This document shows, in pieces, positions 30,823 through 38,924 of a stretch of 45,460 bases of DNA. Source of the DNA: a virus; IMG/VR virus record IMGVR_UViG_3300042090_001199, positions 1 through 45,460 of that record, one strand, 5' to 3'. A program made the position numbers and the translations under genes. Every line of letters starts with the position of its first letter. The first letter of the stretch is position 1. The notes under the pieces are model-generated. The model worked only from the letters and a program-made list of their open reading frames with translations, was not told the origin of the DNA and did not search any database.

Positions 30823-31500
30823 ATGGCACTGACAAACGGCAAGAACTTCGCAAGCGGCCCGCTCATCTTTCTGAGCCCCCGTTCGCAAAAGACGGTGGAC
30901 GGCAAGAAGGTAAAGGTGGATTCCCACTTCGAGATCAGCAGGATAGGTGAGGACAAGAAGATAAAACCCTCAACGGAAACCTGCACGACGGTCAGCGGAA
31001 ATCTGATCAAGATAGAGCTAAAGGAAAGAGAGTTTAACGGCAAGATCAACAAGCACGCCGTGCTCTACATCAAGGACGGAGAAGATACGTATCATTTGGA
31101 CCTGACCTATCGCCTGTCCAGCCGCTCGCTCTTCAACGCCATGCTGAACCTGCCCGATGCCAAGAACATCAGCATTGGAATCTACGACAGCAAGAAGGGA
31201 TTCGAAACCTTCTCCCTCCGTCACAATGACGAGGTCATCAAGTGGAAGTACAAGCTGGAGGAGCTGCCTCCCGTGTTCGAGGTCAAGAACAAGAAGGGTG
31301 AAGTGATCCAGAACGACTATTCCGATGTGGATGGATTCTTCGAGACCGGTCTTCGCGAGTTGTCCGAGAGGTTGTTCGGCCCCGGAAAGACGGGCGCTAA
31401 GACAGAAGCCGCCGCTCCTGCCGCCCAAGAGGCCGCCGCCGCGCCTTCAACTACAGAAGCCCCCCCAAAAGAAACGATAGACGAAGACGTACCGTTCTAA
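30823..31500 (+). CDS. SSB-like single-stranded DNA-binding protein
   Basis: In this 225-residue protein residues 1-150 are beta-rich, as expected of an OB fold (GPLIFLSPRSQKTVDGKKVK, HAVLYIKDGEDTYHLDLTYR). Residues about 190-215 are an Ala/Pro/Thr/Glu low-complexity linker. The last nine residues, ETIDEDVPF, form an acidic tail ending in Pro-Phe like that of bacterial SSB, which docks partner proteins such as polymerase, helicase and primase. The tail is the main evidence; the core is not recognisable as the usual SSB family. CAGGAC lies about 8 bases upstream of the ATG. Confidence 0.78.
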   Translation: MALTNGKNFASGPLIFLSPRSQKTVDGKKVKVDSHFEISRIGEDKKIKPSTETCTTVSGNLIKIELKEREFNGKINKHAVLYIKDGEDTYHLDLTYRLSSRSLFNAMLNLPDAKNISIGIYDSKKGFETFSLRHNDEVIKWKYKLEELPPVFEVKNKKGEVIQNDYSDVDGFFETGLRELSERLFGPGKTGAKTEAAAPAAQEAAAAPSTTEAPPKETIDEDVPF

Positions 31501-31502
31501 TC

Positions 31503-31826
31503 ATGAATAACGTATTAAGCCGCGAGCAGGTCTACAAGCTCATTGACGGAGAACGTGCTTATCAAGATGAACGTTGGAATCCTGATACCACAGCCAGTGG
31601 TGGTCTTAATTCTCCACAAGAATGGTTAACCTATATTGCAGACTACACGGCAGAAGCCTTACACGCAGGATGTCGTGAAGCAGATCAAACGGTGCGACCC
31701 AAACAAATGGAAGCTATTCGCAAGATTGCCGCTATGGCGGTAGCGGCCATGGAACAACTTGGTGCACCCGACAGACTAGTAGTGTGGAAGCAGTCCAAAG
31801 CAGGTGGATTAGCCACCAAAGCTTAA
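31503..31826 (+). CDS. Conserved phage protein of the ERxYQ-x-RW type (107 residues)
   Basis: The translation begins with LIDGERAYQDERWN and has SPQEWLTYIADYTAEAL and AIRKIAAMAVAAMEQLGAPDR. I recognise this as a widespread short phage protein, helical and possibly MazG-like, with no proven function. It is more AT-rich at third positions than its neighbours. It lies two bases behind the SSB-like gene, so the two are probably co-transcribed. Confidence 0.72.
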   Translation: MNNVLSREQVYKLIDGERAYQDERWNPDTTASGGLNSPQEWLTYIADYTAEALHAGCREADQTVRPKQMEAIRKIAAMAVAAMEQLGAPDRLVVWKQSKAGGLATKA

Positions 31827-31829
31827 TCC

Positions 31830-33737
31830 GTGCCCCGCAAGAAGATCGTCCTACAGACTAACGCCCCTTGGCTCAAGACGGGTTTGGGCCAAAACGGGCG
31901 TTATCTGATGAAGCACCTGATCAGGACCGGCAAGTACGAGGTGGTGTATTACTGCACCAATCACGTCTTGTCGAATGATCCCAATCTGAGCCGCATGCCC
32001 TGCAAGGCATATGGCGCGATCCCGGCGGACCAGAACATCCTAAATCAGCTCAATCAGGACCCCAATCGGGCTAGGGACGTGGCATACGGCAGTTTCTTCA
32101 TCGATCAGATCATCAAGGATGAGAAACCTGACATCTACTGGGAATCTGATGACCTGTGGTCGTCGAACGGATATATTGACAAGCCATGGTTCAAGGCCAT
32201 CAACTCGGTTTTCCACAAGACGCCCGACTCCATTCCCATTCTTGACGTCGCGTACCAGCAGGCCAAAGCCACGCCCTACTTCTACACGTGGGCACAGTTT
32301 GCCGTGAAGGAAATGCAGAGGGTAGATCCGTCACTAAAGCACATCAAGAGCATCTACGGAATGTCGGATACGGAGCACTTTGCCCCCATTACCAAGAAGG
32401 AGCGTGATGATTTGCGAGCACGGTTCGGACTAGACAAGGACACCACGATCTTCAACATCACCAACCGCAACCAGCTGAGAAAGTGCTTCATTCAGATCAT
32501 CGAGGCGTTTGCATCGTTCAAGAAGGATTATCCATTCGCCAAGGCCAAGCTGCACTTTCACACATCGTTTGCCGAGAAAAATCAGGGCTGGGATATACCC
32601 AAGCTTGCCAAGTTCCACGGATTGAAGGATGAGGATATACTATGTACGTACGTCTGTAAGAACTGCGGCAACTGGCATGTGGCCCCTTACAAGGGAGAAG
32701 ACATCGACTGTCCGTATTGCGGTAGCAAGAAAAGCATGATTACCGCCAGCACCAACCATGGAGTGCCTGACGATGAGATGAAGCTGATGCACGGTCTGTC
32801 AGATGCCGGTTTGTCCATCTTCGATTCTGGCGGCCAAGAATATCAGTCCGTGGCCTCCCTGCTTTGCGGCCAGCCTACGGCAATTAGCGCCTATTCGTGC
32901 GGCGAGGATTTCATGAAGCTGCCTTTCGTTTATCCGGTTGAATGGCTGCCGTACTATCAGCCGGGAACCAACTTCATGAAGGCCACCCCCAAGCTTGAAT
33001 CTCTCAAAGGGTTCATGATCAAGGTGCATAAAATGACCGAAGCGGAGAAGCTTGAGATCGGCGGCATGTCCAGAGACTGGGCGGTCAAGACATTCTCTGT
33101 GGATACTATCGGAAAAAAATGGGAAGATCTATTCGACTCAATGCCACCGAAGGATTGGTCGTCCATCACATTGGATTACAAGCCAAAGAACGTTAACTAC
33201 CCCATGCCAACTATGACGGACAACGAGTTGTGGGTGAAAGCTCTTTACAACAACATCCTGCTGGTTGAACCCGATCCAGAGGGCCACAAGTACTGGCTTA
33301 ACGCTTTGGCTGGTGGCATGACCCGCGATCAAATCTACAGGTATTTCATCAGCGTCGGCCATAGTGATAACGCGAAGAATGCCGCCAAACCGATAGACAT
33401 TGGCGAGAGCTTCGACAACAATGGAAGGAAGAGAATACTTCTGGTCATCAAGGAAAGCGGCGGCGACATCTTCATTGTCACTTCCCTCTTCAAGGGGTTG
33501 AAAGACCTGTATCCAGATGCCGACCTATACGTAGCCTGCGATCCTCAGTTCTTTGATATTCTCGCTGGCAACCAGTATGTGTACAAGACCATGGCTTATC
33601 AGCCATTCATGGAAAGCGAGCTGGCAATGATGCAGCACGTGGATTATTACTACTATCCCGCACTGCCCACCCAAAAGCAGCTTGCGTACCTGACAAAAGA
33701 CAAGATCGGGTTGGACCTAAGTCCCAAAGACTCATGA
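31830..33737 (+). CDS. Multidomain glycosyltransferase (GT4-like, zinc ribbon, DUF4214-like, start of GT9-like domain)
   Basis: This 635-residue protein starts at GTG. Residues 5-45 match the GT4 N-terminal domain (TNAPWLKTGLGQNGRYLM). Residues 276-297 are a four-Cys zinc ribbon inserted in the donor domain (CKNCG and CPYCG). Residues about 330-348 (DSGGQEYQSVASLLCG) are the GT4 acidic site. Residues 466-512 (ALYNNILLVEPDPEGHKYWL and GGMTRDQIYRYF) resemble DUF4214. Residues 534-635 begin a GT9-like fold (RKRILLVIKESGGDIFIVTS, YPDADLYVACDP) that stops short. The missing half is the start of the next gene, which overlaps by ATGA. Such fusions suggest stepwise assembly of a glycan. Confidence 0.8.
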   Translation: MPRKKIVLQTNAPWLKTGLGQNGRYLMKHLIRTGKYEVVYYCTNHVLSNDPNLSRMPCKAYGAIPADQNILNQLNQDPNRARDVAYGSFFIDQIIKDEKPDIYWESDDLWSSNGYIDKPWFKAINSVFHKTPDSIPILDVAYQQAKATPYFYTWAQFAVKEMQRVDPSLKHIKSIYGMSDTEHFAPITKKERDDLRARFGLDKDTTIFNITNRNQLRKCFIQIIEAFASFKKDYPFAKAKLHFHTSFAEKNQGWDIPKLAKFHGLKDEDILCTYVCKNCGNWHVAPYKGEDIDCPYCGSKKSMITASTNHGVPDDEMKLMHGLSDAGLSIFDSGGQEYQSVASLLCGQPTAISAYSCGEDFMKLPFVYPVEWLPYYQPGTNFMKATPKLESLKGFMIKVHKMTEAEKLEIGGMSRDWAVKTFSVDTIGKKWEDLFDSMPPKDWSSITLDYKPKNVNYPMPTMTDNELWVKALYNNILLVEPDPEGHKYWLNALAGGMTRDQIYRYFISVGHSDNAKNAAKPIDIGESFDNNGRKRILLVIKESGGDIFIVTSLFKGLKDLYPDADLYVACDPQFFDILAGNQYVYKTMAYQPFMESELAMMQHVDYYYYPALPTQKQLAYLTKDKIGLDLSPKDS

Positions 33738-34987
33738 GCGATTTAGCCTCAACATACGCACTACAGGCGGGCGTTCCCCTCCACAATCCCGAAATGGAGG
33801 AGTGTTTCTTTCCGCTCAACCATCCGATTGACAAGGCCATTCTCATCCATGCTTTCGGGGGCAAGATCATAGACACACCTCAAGGCAAGCAGGCTGCTTT
33901 TGGTGCCAAGATCTACGATTACTTTGGTGAAGTGGTATCCATGATCAAGCCCATTCTTGAACCACTCGGTTATCGCCTGTATCAGATTGGTGCTCCCGGC
34001 GAACCTGCCGTAAGGGGACTGGAACAGCTTGTCGGCATGACATCTCTTCTTCAATGCGCCTATCTTGTCAAACGCTGCGCTCTGCTCATTGGTAATGATT
34101 CGATGTGGGTTCATCAACGTGGCTCTTTAGGAAACAGCCTTGTTGCTACTTATGGAAGCACATCTAAGCCGCACTTCCCCCATTGGTACGATCCTGCCAA
34201 AACAGTACTGATCGAGTCCCACCGTTTTGGCAAGAAGCCATCTTACATGGCCAACGAGCCTCTTAAGACCATCAACTTGATCACCCCCGAGTCCGTGGCA
34301 AACGCAGCTCTTTCCCTGTTGGGACAGCCCCCCTTGTCAAGACGTTCCTTATCCATTGGACCGTTGTACAATCAGGGCATCATCGAGCTGATACCCGACG
34401 TTGTAATGGACCCACGGATACAGACTCAGGTGCCCCCGATCATCCGCATGGACCTTCTCTTCAATGAGGAAAACCTGTTGAAGAATCTCCAGATGCGCAA
34501 GTGCTCGATTATCACAAACAAGGAGATCGACATCAGCATCCTTGCCCGCTGCCGACCCAACATTGCATCCATCCGTCTGGAGATCGACAAGCTGTCGCCG
34601 GAGTGGATTAAAAAGGTCAGGCGTCTTGGCGTGCAATGCGCGGTGATGGCGGTGGAAAAGGACGAGGCGAAGGTAACGCAGATGAGGCTGGACTACTATG
34701 ACGTGTTACAGCCCAGTGGTTTTGACAGGTTCTTGCCGCCCACCATAGAAGACTTCAAGAAGGAAGTCGAGAAGTATACTCAAAAACCGCTTGACCCCAC
34801 GATTCAGCTGAACACACTGTCGTTCAAGACGAACAAGTTCATACTCAGCGACGGCAAGGTTTATTTGTCAAGGGCTCATTGGGAAGACAAGATTCCAACC
34901 CCAAACACCGAAAACAACACGGGCGTCGTAATTGACAAACCCTCGTTTTGGGAAGAGGGCGCTCATTTTTACATATACCAATCATGA
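33734..34987 (+). CDS. GT9-like C-terminal half plus unknown domain
   Basis: The 417-residue protein starts at ATGA over the previous stop. Residues 1-150 contain VKRCALLIGNDSMWVHQRGSLGNSLVATYG, the donor-binding end of a GT9 enzyme (D122-S-x3-H127). There is no complete N-terminal GT9 loop, which lies at the end of the previous protein. Residues about 225-417 are a separate, unrecognised domain with alternating helices and strands (RRLGVQCAVMAVEKDEAK). The two products may form one enzyme by association. A sequencing error joining them is possible but no slippery site is seen. Confidence 0.7.
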   Translation: MSDLASTYALQAGVPLHNPEMEECFFPLNHPIDKAILIHAFGGKIIDTPQGKQAAFGAKIYDYFGEVVSMIKPILEPLGYRLYQIGAPGEPAVRGLEQLVGMTSLLQCAYLVKRCALLIGNDSMWVHQRGSLGNSLVATYGSTSKPHFPHWYDPAKTVLIESHRFGKKPSYMANEPLKTINLITPESVANAALSLLGQPPLSRRSLSIGPLYNQGIIELIPDVVMDPRIQTQVPPIIRMDLLFNEENLLKNLQMRKCSIITNKEIDISILARCRPNIASIRLEIDKLSPEWIKKVRRLGVQCAVMAVEKDEAKVTQMRLDYYDVLQPSGFDRFLPPTIEDFKKEVEKYTQKPLDPTIQLNTLSFKTNKFILSDGKVYLSRAHWEDKIPTPNTENNTGVVIDKPSFWEEGAHFYIYQS

Positions 34988-35820
34988 CCAAACCATCCAC
35001 ATCAGAACCAGCCGTCGATCAAGAGTCAGAACCTGTTAAACCACCCTATTACCGTGACAGACGCACGGGACTGGTTGCATGTGTAGAGTACAAACGTCTG
35101 CCCAACGGGCGCATCGATTGGAAATCCATGATCAATCCCGCCCATATTGTGTTCAATTCCAAAGCCGACAAGGAGTTGACCGAGCTTTATGGGGCCACGG
35201 CGGACAAGCTGGTATATTCCGAGGTGATCAAGACCAAGGCGGTAGACGACAAACATATCCTGATTCTGTTGGCGGGTTTTGTCGAACTGGCCGACCTGCG
35301 CGGTTATACGTCCATTCATAGTGATATCGCACATGTTACCGCTGGGGCCAACGCCAGTGTGGCCTGCCATATCACATGGCTTCCTAACGAGGAAGAGCCT
35401 TACGCCAAAACCTCCTTCGGTACGGCTGATGCCACTATGGAAAACACGGGGGGCTTCGGTTATCTTGCGGCCATCGCCGGGAATCGGGCTTTTGTTCGTG
35501 CCGTCAAGAATGGCCTTGGCATCTTCGTGCTTGGATTCGACGAGATTGCCAAGAAGGATATGGCTCTTCCCGAGTCGGCTGGCGGCAGTAGTGCCCCTGT
35601 TAACCCTCTTTCGCCCCAAGGCACTCTCCAGAAGGCCGCCGAGGATCTTAAATACACCTTTGATCTGGTCCGCAAGGGCGCGATTAAATACAAGGACAAG
35701 ATGAAGTCAACGGAAGAGGAGATAGGGAAATGGAAAGGGTTCGCGGATGTCCCTCCCCCTGATTGTATGAGCTTGATAGGTCTTCTCCGCAAAAAGGAAG
35801 AAAAGCCCGCTGCGGAGTAA
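34984..35820 (+). CDS. Unknown 278-residue protein, possible single-strand annealing type
   Basis: The ATG at 34984 is preferred (ATGA with the upstream stop). The middle is conserved-looking: HILILLAGFVELADLRGY, then ENTGGFGYLAAIAGNRAFVRAVKNGLGI at about 165-192. NRAFVRAVKNGLGI resembles the RA-x-x-RAL-x-x-LGI helix of RAD52/ERF-like annealing proteins. This is weak evidence and I give it as a suggestion only. The C-terminus is a Lys/Glu-rich helix. It is the last gene before the terminator at 35843-35876. Confidence 0.5.
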   Translation: MTKPSTSEPAVDQESEPVKPPYYRDRRTGLVACVEYKRLPNGRIDWKSMINPAHIVFNSKADKELTELYGATADKLVYSEVIKTKAVDDKHILILLAGFVELADLRGYTSIHSDIAHVTAGANASVACHITWLPNEEEPYAKTSFGTADATMENTGGFGYLAAIAGNRAFVRAVKNGLGIFVLGFDEIAKKDMALPESAGGSSAPVNPLSPQGTLQKAAEDLKYTFDLVRKGAIKYKDKMKSTEEEIGKWKGFADVPPPDCMSLIGLLRKKEEKPAAE

Positions 35821-35842
35821 ATGGGGGTGGATTAGGTCACTG

Positions 35843-35876
35843 AAAGCCGCTCGGCGTAAGAACTGAGCGGCTTTTT
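35843..35876 (+). terminator. Strong rho-independent terminator
   Basis: AAAGCCGCTC (35843-35852) and GAGCGGCTTT (35865-35874) form a perfect 10-bp stem with a 12-base loop and a T-run. It ends the accessory/metabolic run and is followed within 2 bases by a GTGTAA element that precedes the tail module. Confidence 0.9.
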
Positions 35877-35877
35877 G

Positions 35878-35883
35878 GTGTAA
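35878..35883 (+). promoter_or_regulatory. GTGTAA element before tail module
   Basis: GGTGTAAAAGAGG directly follows the terminator. GTGTAA lies 13 bases before the GTG start at 35891, which is close to a -10 distance with the transcript beginning at the start codon. Confidence 0.45.
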
Positions 35884-35890
35884 AAGAGGT

Positions 35891-36358
35891 GTGTCCTCTG
35901 TACTTTCACCTTCAGATCAAGAAGATATCATCAACGGCCTACAAGGTGTCATAGATACCTTTCTAAGACCGATTTATGTATATCAAGAGCCTGAGCAACT
36001 GGTGGTTATCACTTCTCAGAACTACAACCCCATTGATGGATACAACCAGAACAATCTTGGTGTCCAGAACCTAGCCAACTTTTCCATCATCAGCGGCAGG
36101 GTACTCTACGACAAACAGCAAGAATGGGCGTATGTCCGTCCCTATGTTGGTCGTGGACCCAACGAGGGACAGATTAAGATCAAGGATCAGACAACTCGTT
36201 CCGTCCGCATCAAGGTGGACGTTAGCGGTTATGCCTTATTCAGCACGGCGAAACAGATAAAGCTGGATGGGTTCGCATTCAACATAGAGTCTCAACCCCG
36301 CCCACACGGATTGTTTACGCCCACTTCTTGGACGTTCTATTTGGTAAGGAGCATGTAA
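35891..36358 (+). CDS. Small structural protein of the tail module (155 residues)
   Basis: The protein starts at GTG 35891; the AAGAGG just upstream is too close for a normal ribosome site, so the start is not certain. The composition (many Asn, Gln and aromatics; SIISGRVLYDKQQEWAYVRPY, QIKLDGFAFNIESQPRPHG) is beta-rich like phage connector or tail-terminator proteins. It is not matched to a named family. It is the first gene after the terminator. Confidence 0.65.
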   Translation: MSSVLSPSDQEDIINGLQGVIDTFLRPIYVYQEPEQLVVITSQNYNPIDGYNQNNLGVQNLANFSIISGRVLYDKQQEWAYVRPYVGRGPNEGQIKIKDQTTRSVRIKVDVSGYALFSTAKQIKLDGFAFNIESQPRPHGLFTPTSWTFYLVRSM

Positions 36359-36359
36359 C

Positions 36360-37025
36360 ATGGCCACAGCGGTAATGGCAGAGATACTTCGAAGGGTAGC
36401 TCAAGACGTCACTGTCGATAGAGAATTGAGAAAGACAGTTGAGGTGCGTGCTACCCAGATCATGAACGACGCCGCCAAGGGGCTGCGTCAAGAGTTTGAA
36501 AAAGACCCGGTGACAAGAGAGATTGACGGGGGGATTGACGCAGCCAACATCAGCGAGACTCTGGTCGGCGGCACAAGCACGGATCAGAAGAACCTCGCTT
36601 CATTCATAGGTTTCCCCGACGGCACCAAACCCACCGACGAGATACGCAAAAGACTCGATCCCGCCAGTTCAGAAGGACAGGGACCAAAAATTGCAAGCGT
36701 TACCAAGATACAGGACAAGATTCCTCGTTATGTAATCAAGATCAGAGGGCCGGACACTGAAGCCATATACGAGGCCACCCCTCTCCCATGGGGAGATGAG
36801 GGTGGGGATATGTCGTGGGTAGAAGGAATCGAGACGGGAATTCGTGGCTTTAACCAGTTTCTGAATCGTAAAAACCCCAAAGATCACTCTCGTTCCGGTG
36901 GTGGTATTCAAGTTAAAAAAGAGCTGCGTTCTGCCGAGTTCAAACCACGTCCATATCTCACACGTCTGTTTGGAGAATTCAAAGCGTATATCGAGACTTT
37001 TACCAAACAGCATTATCGTCAATGA
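36360..37025 (+). CDS. Structural protein of the tail module (221 residues)
   Basis: The protein has a helical N-terminus (EILRRVAQDVTVDRELRKTVEV) and a charged middle with YVIKIRGPDTEAIYEATPLPWG, ending in KPRPYLTRLFGEFKAYIETF. It could be a head-tail joining or tail-completion protein by position, but I do not recognise it. ATGA overlap with the next gene. Confidence 0.62.
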   Translation: MATAVMAEILRRVAQDVTVDRELRKTVEVRATQIMNDAAKGLRQEFEKDPVTREIDGGIDAANISETLVGGTSTDQKNLASFIGFPDGTKPTDEIRKRLDPASSEGQGPKIASVTKIQDKIPRYVIKIRGPDTEAIYEATPLPWGDEGGDMSWVEGIETGIRGFNQFLNRKNPKDHSRSGGGIQVKKELRSAEFKPRPYLTRLFGEFKAYIETFTKQHYRQ

Positions 37026-37882
37026 AACCCCAGTTTACAACAACCACGCTTTTGTCCGTTGCATCTTGGCTGGACAACATCATCCTCCAAAACGGTCAAG
37101 CATACACCAACTACACCTCCCAGTTCGTATACCAGCCAGACCAGCGTCTTGGCCCCGGGTTTGTAGCTTTTCAAGCACCGTTCAAGGAGTTCGTGTGGGA
37201 TTCTGGCGTGAGTGGGGCAACCGTGTTCAATACCGTTAGCGGTGTGTTAAACGGTCAACCCTTCGTGGCAAGCCGTGGCACATCCGGCATGATGACCGAC
37301 TTTGTGAACGGAAGGGTGATCTTTCCAGTGGCATCGGGTTTCAACTCCAGCATGATCATATCGGGATCTTATGCTTTCAAAGACTTTAACGTCTACTTTG
37401 CAAACCAATCGCAAGAGCAAATCGTCTTCACCAACAAGTACTACCTGAACTCCAGATTTGCAAACACCGGTTTGCCACCAGCTTACGACATGGTTACCCC
37501 CTGCATCTTCATTACCAACGCCAATGAGAGAAACGATAACTGGGCAATGGGGGGTATCTATAACACCGTGTATACCATATCGTTAAACATCCTTGCCGAG
37601 AACATGAGCCAGTTGGAGGGCGCTATGTCTATTTTGGCCGACCAGAAGAACGGGTATATGCCGCAAATCCCCGTGGCGGCATGGCCGCTCAATTTCTATG
37701 GCGACTATCAGGGATCGGGATGGAACTACCAGAAGGCCATATCCCAATACGGGTCTCCCGGCAATCTGTACTTCATCAGTAATGTAAGGGGTACAAAGGT
37801 CAGCGATTACGTAAAGATTGACGAAGCACTATTCCTTGGTATTGTGGATATTACGTTAGAATGGGTAAGGAATCTTCGATAA
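37022..37882 (+). CDS. Structural protein of the tail module (286 residues)
   Basis: The protein is beta-rich and uncharged (FVYQPDQRLGPGFVAFQAPF, GSYAFKDFNVYFANQSQEQI, then a C-terminal VDITLEWVRNLR typical of virion proteins). Placement before two tube-like proteins suggests a tail component such as a sheath or tube-terminator. It is not assigned to a family. Confidence 0.66.
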   Translation: MKPQFTTTTLLSVASWLDNIILQNGQAYTNYTSQFVYQPDQRLGPGFVAFQAPFKEFVWDSGVSGATVFNTVSGVLNGQPFVASRGTSGMMTDFVNGRVIFPVASGFNSSMIISGSYAFKDFNVYFANQSQEQIVFTNKYYLNSRFANTGLPPAYDMVTPCIFITNANERNDNWAMGGIYNTVYTISLNILAENMSQLEGAMSILADQKNGYMPQIPVAAWPLNFYGDYQGSGWNYQKAISQYGSPGNLYFISNVRGTKVSDYVKIDEALFLGIVDITLEWVRNLR

Positions 37883-37894
37883 GGAACTGATACC

Positions 37895-38848
37895 ATGCCG
37901 CTATACTCAGCCGGTCAAGTCAAGATGGAATCAGGCGCATTGTACAATTCCGTCATGTGCGATGTGAATCGTGTTACCAATGTGAGGGTTAGCTATGATC
38001 TGCAACGCGCCAACACCAACAACTTGTATAGGGGCAAACCGCTAGAGGTAAGGCCGATCATCAACTACGTACCTGTCAATGTCACATTTGACATGTACAA
38101 GAGTGACAACAGTTTAGAACAGATGTTGGGACTTGTAAACACCACGGGAGTGGCCGCCGCCATTTGTGACACCAATCCTTGGACGGCCACCTATGGCATC
38201 AGGAGTATGCAGGTTTACTATGCCCCCAACAGTTCTTCGAACTACAACAGCCTTGCGGACATCAAGAGCGGTGTTCTTACCAACTACTCTCTCCAAGGCT
38301 CTATAAACGAAGCAATGAGGCAAAGCATAGGCATGCAGTTCCTCGACATATCTGGAAGCGTCAACACAAATCCCCGTGACATGACGATCTATAACACGGA
38401 GGTGATCAAGCCGGAGAACATCAATCTTACGGGAATCCAGTTTACCGGCTGCGGATTTTCCAATGTCACAATCCAATCTTTCTCCCTATCAATCAGCTTC
38501 ACCCGCATAGCTGTCACGTACATGGGATCGAGATTCCCTCAGTCTCGACCCCTTGTGGATGTAAACGCCTCTCTTCAGGTTCAGGGGTTTATCGAAGGGC
38601 TGTCCAACACCACGGGACTTGCCCAGTACAACAATGGAGATCCCGTTTATGGTCAGGTACAGCTAATCACTTATCCAGCCTGTACTAACACAAGTCCTTG
38701 CACCATAACCATGACTAATCCTTACGTGGATAGTGTATCCCTAGAGGGGCAGGCGGGTAATTTTTCAACCTTTTCCATGTCGTTTTCGCTTCCTCTGGGT
38801 TCCAACCCCCTTAACACGGGTGATGGATCGGTACTTACCATTCAATAA
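37895..38848 (+). CDS. Tail tube-like protein, first copy (317 residues)
   Basis: The sequence has the all-beta, Ser/Thr/Asn-rich composition of tail tube proteins, with QSFSLSISFTRIAVTYMGSR and a closing FSMSFSLPLG. It is about the length of a tube protein with an extra domain. AAGGAACTGATACC precedes the ATG. The next gene shows a similar overall plan, so the two may be paralogues, but I have not aligned them. Confidence 0.62.
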   Translation: MPLYSAGQVKMESGALYNSVMCDVNRVTNVRVSYDLQRANTNNLYRGKPLEVRPIINYVPVNVTFDMYKSDNSLEQMLGLVNTTGVAAAICDTNPWTATYGIRSMQVYYAPNSSSNYNSLADIKSGVLTNYSLQGSINEAMRQSIGMQFLDISGSVNTNPRDMTIYNTEVIKPENINLTGIQFTGCGFSNVTIQSFSLSISFTRIAVTYMGSRFPQSRPLVDVNASLQVQGFIEGLSNTTGLAQYNNGDPVYGQVQLITYPACTNTSPCTITMTNPYVDSVSLEGQAGNFSTFSMSFSLPLGSNPLNTGDGSVLTIQ

Positions 38849-38881
38849 ATCGCCCCAAATCTATAAAATGTCCAAAAAATC

Positions 38882-38887
38882 GTGTAA
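38882..38887 (+). promoter_or_regulatory. GTGTAA element before the major tail-type gene
   Basis: TCGTGTAACCACATCAGG is found in the 76-base gap before the gene at 38925, 43 bases from its ATG. The gap also has an AT-rich TAATACTATC at about 38899, which could be a -10 instead. Confidence 0.4.
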
Positions 38888-38924
38888 CCACATCAGGTAA
38901 TACTATCTATAACCCACTACCACA

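Noticed and set aside
33720-33745. Programmed -1 frameshift joining the genes at 31830 and 33734
   Set aside because: CCCAAAG near the overlap does not fit the X-XXY-YYZ slippery pattern, and ATGA coupling is the rule in this genome. It is kept only as an alternative in the split-domain finding.
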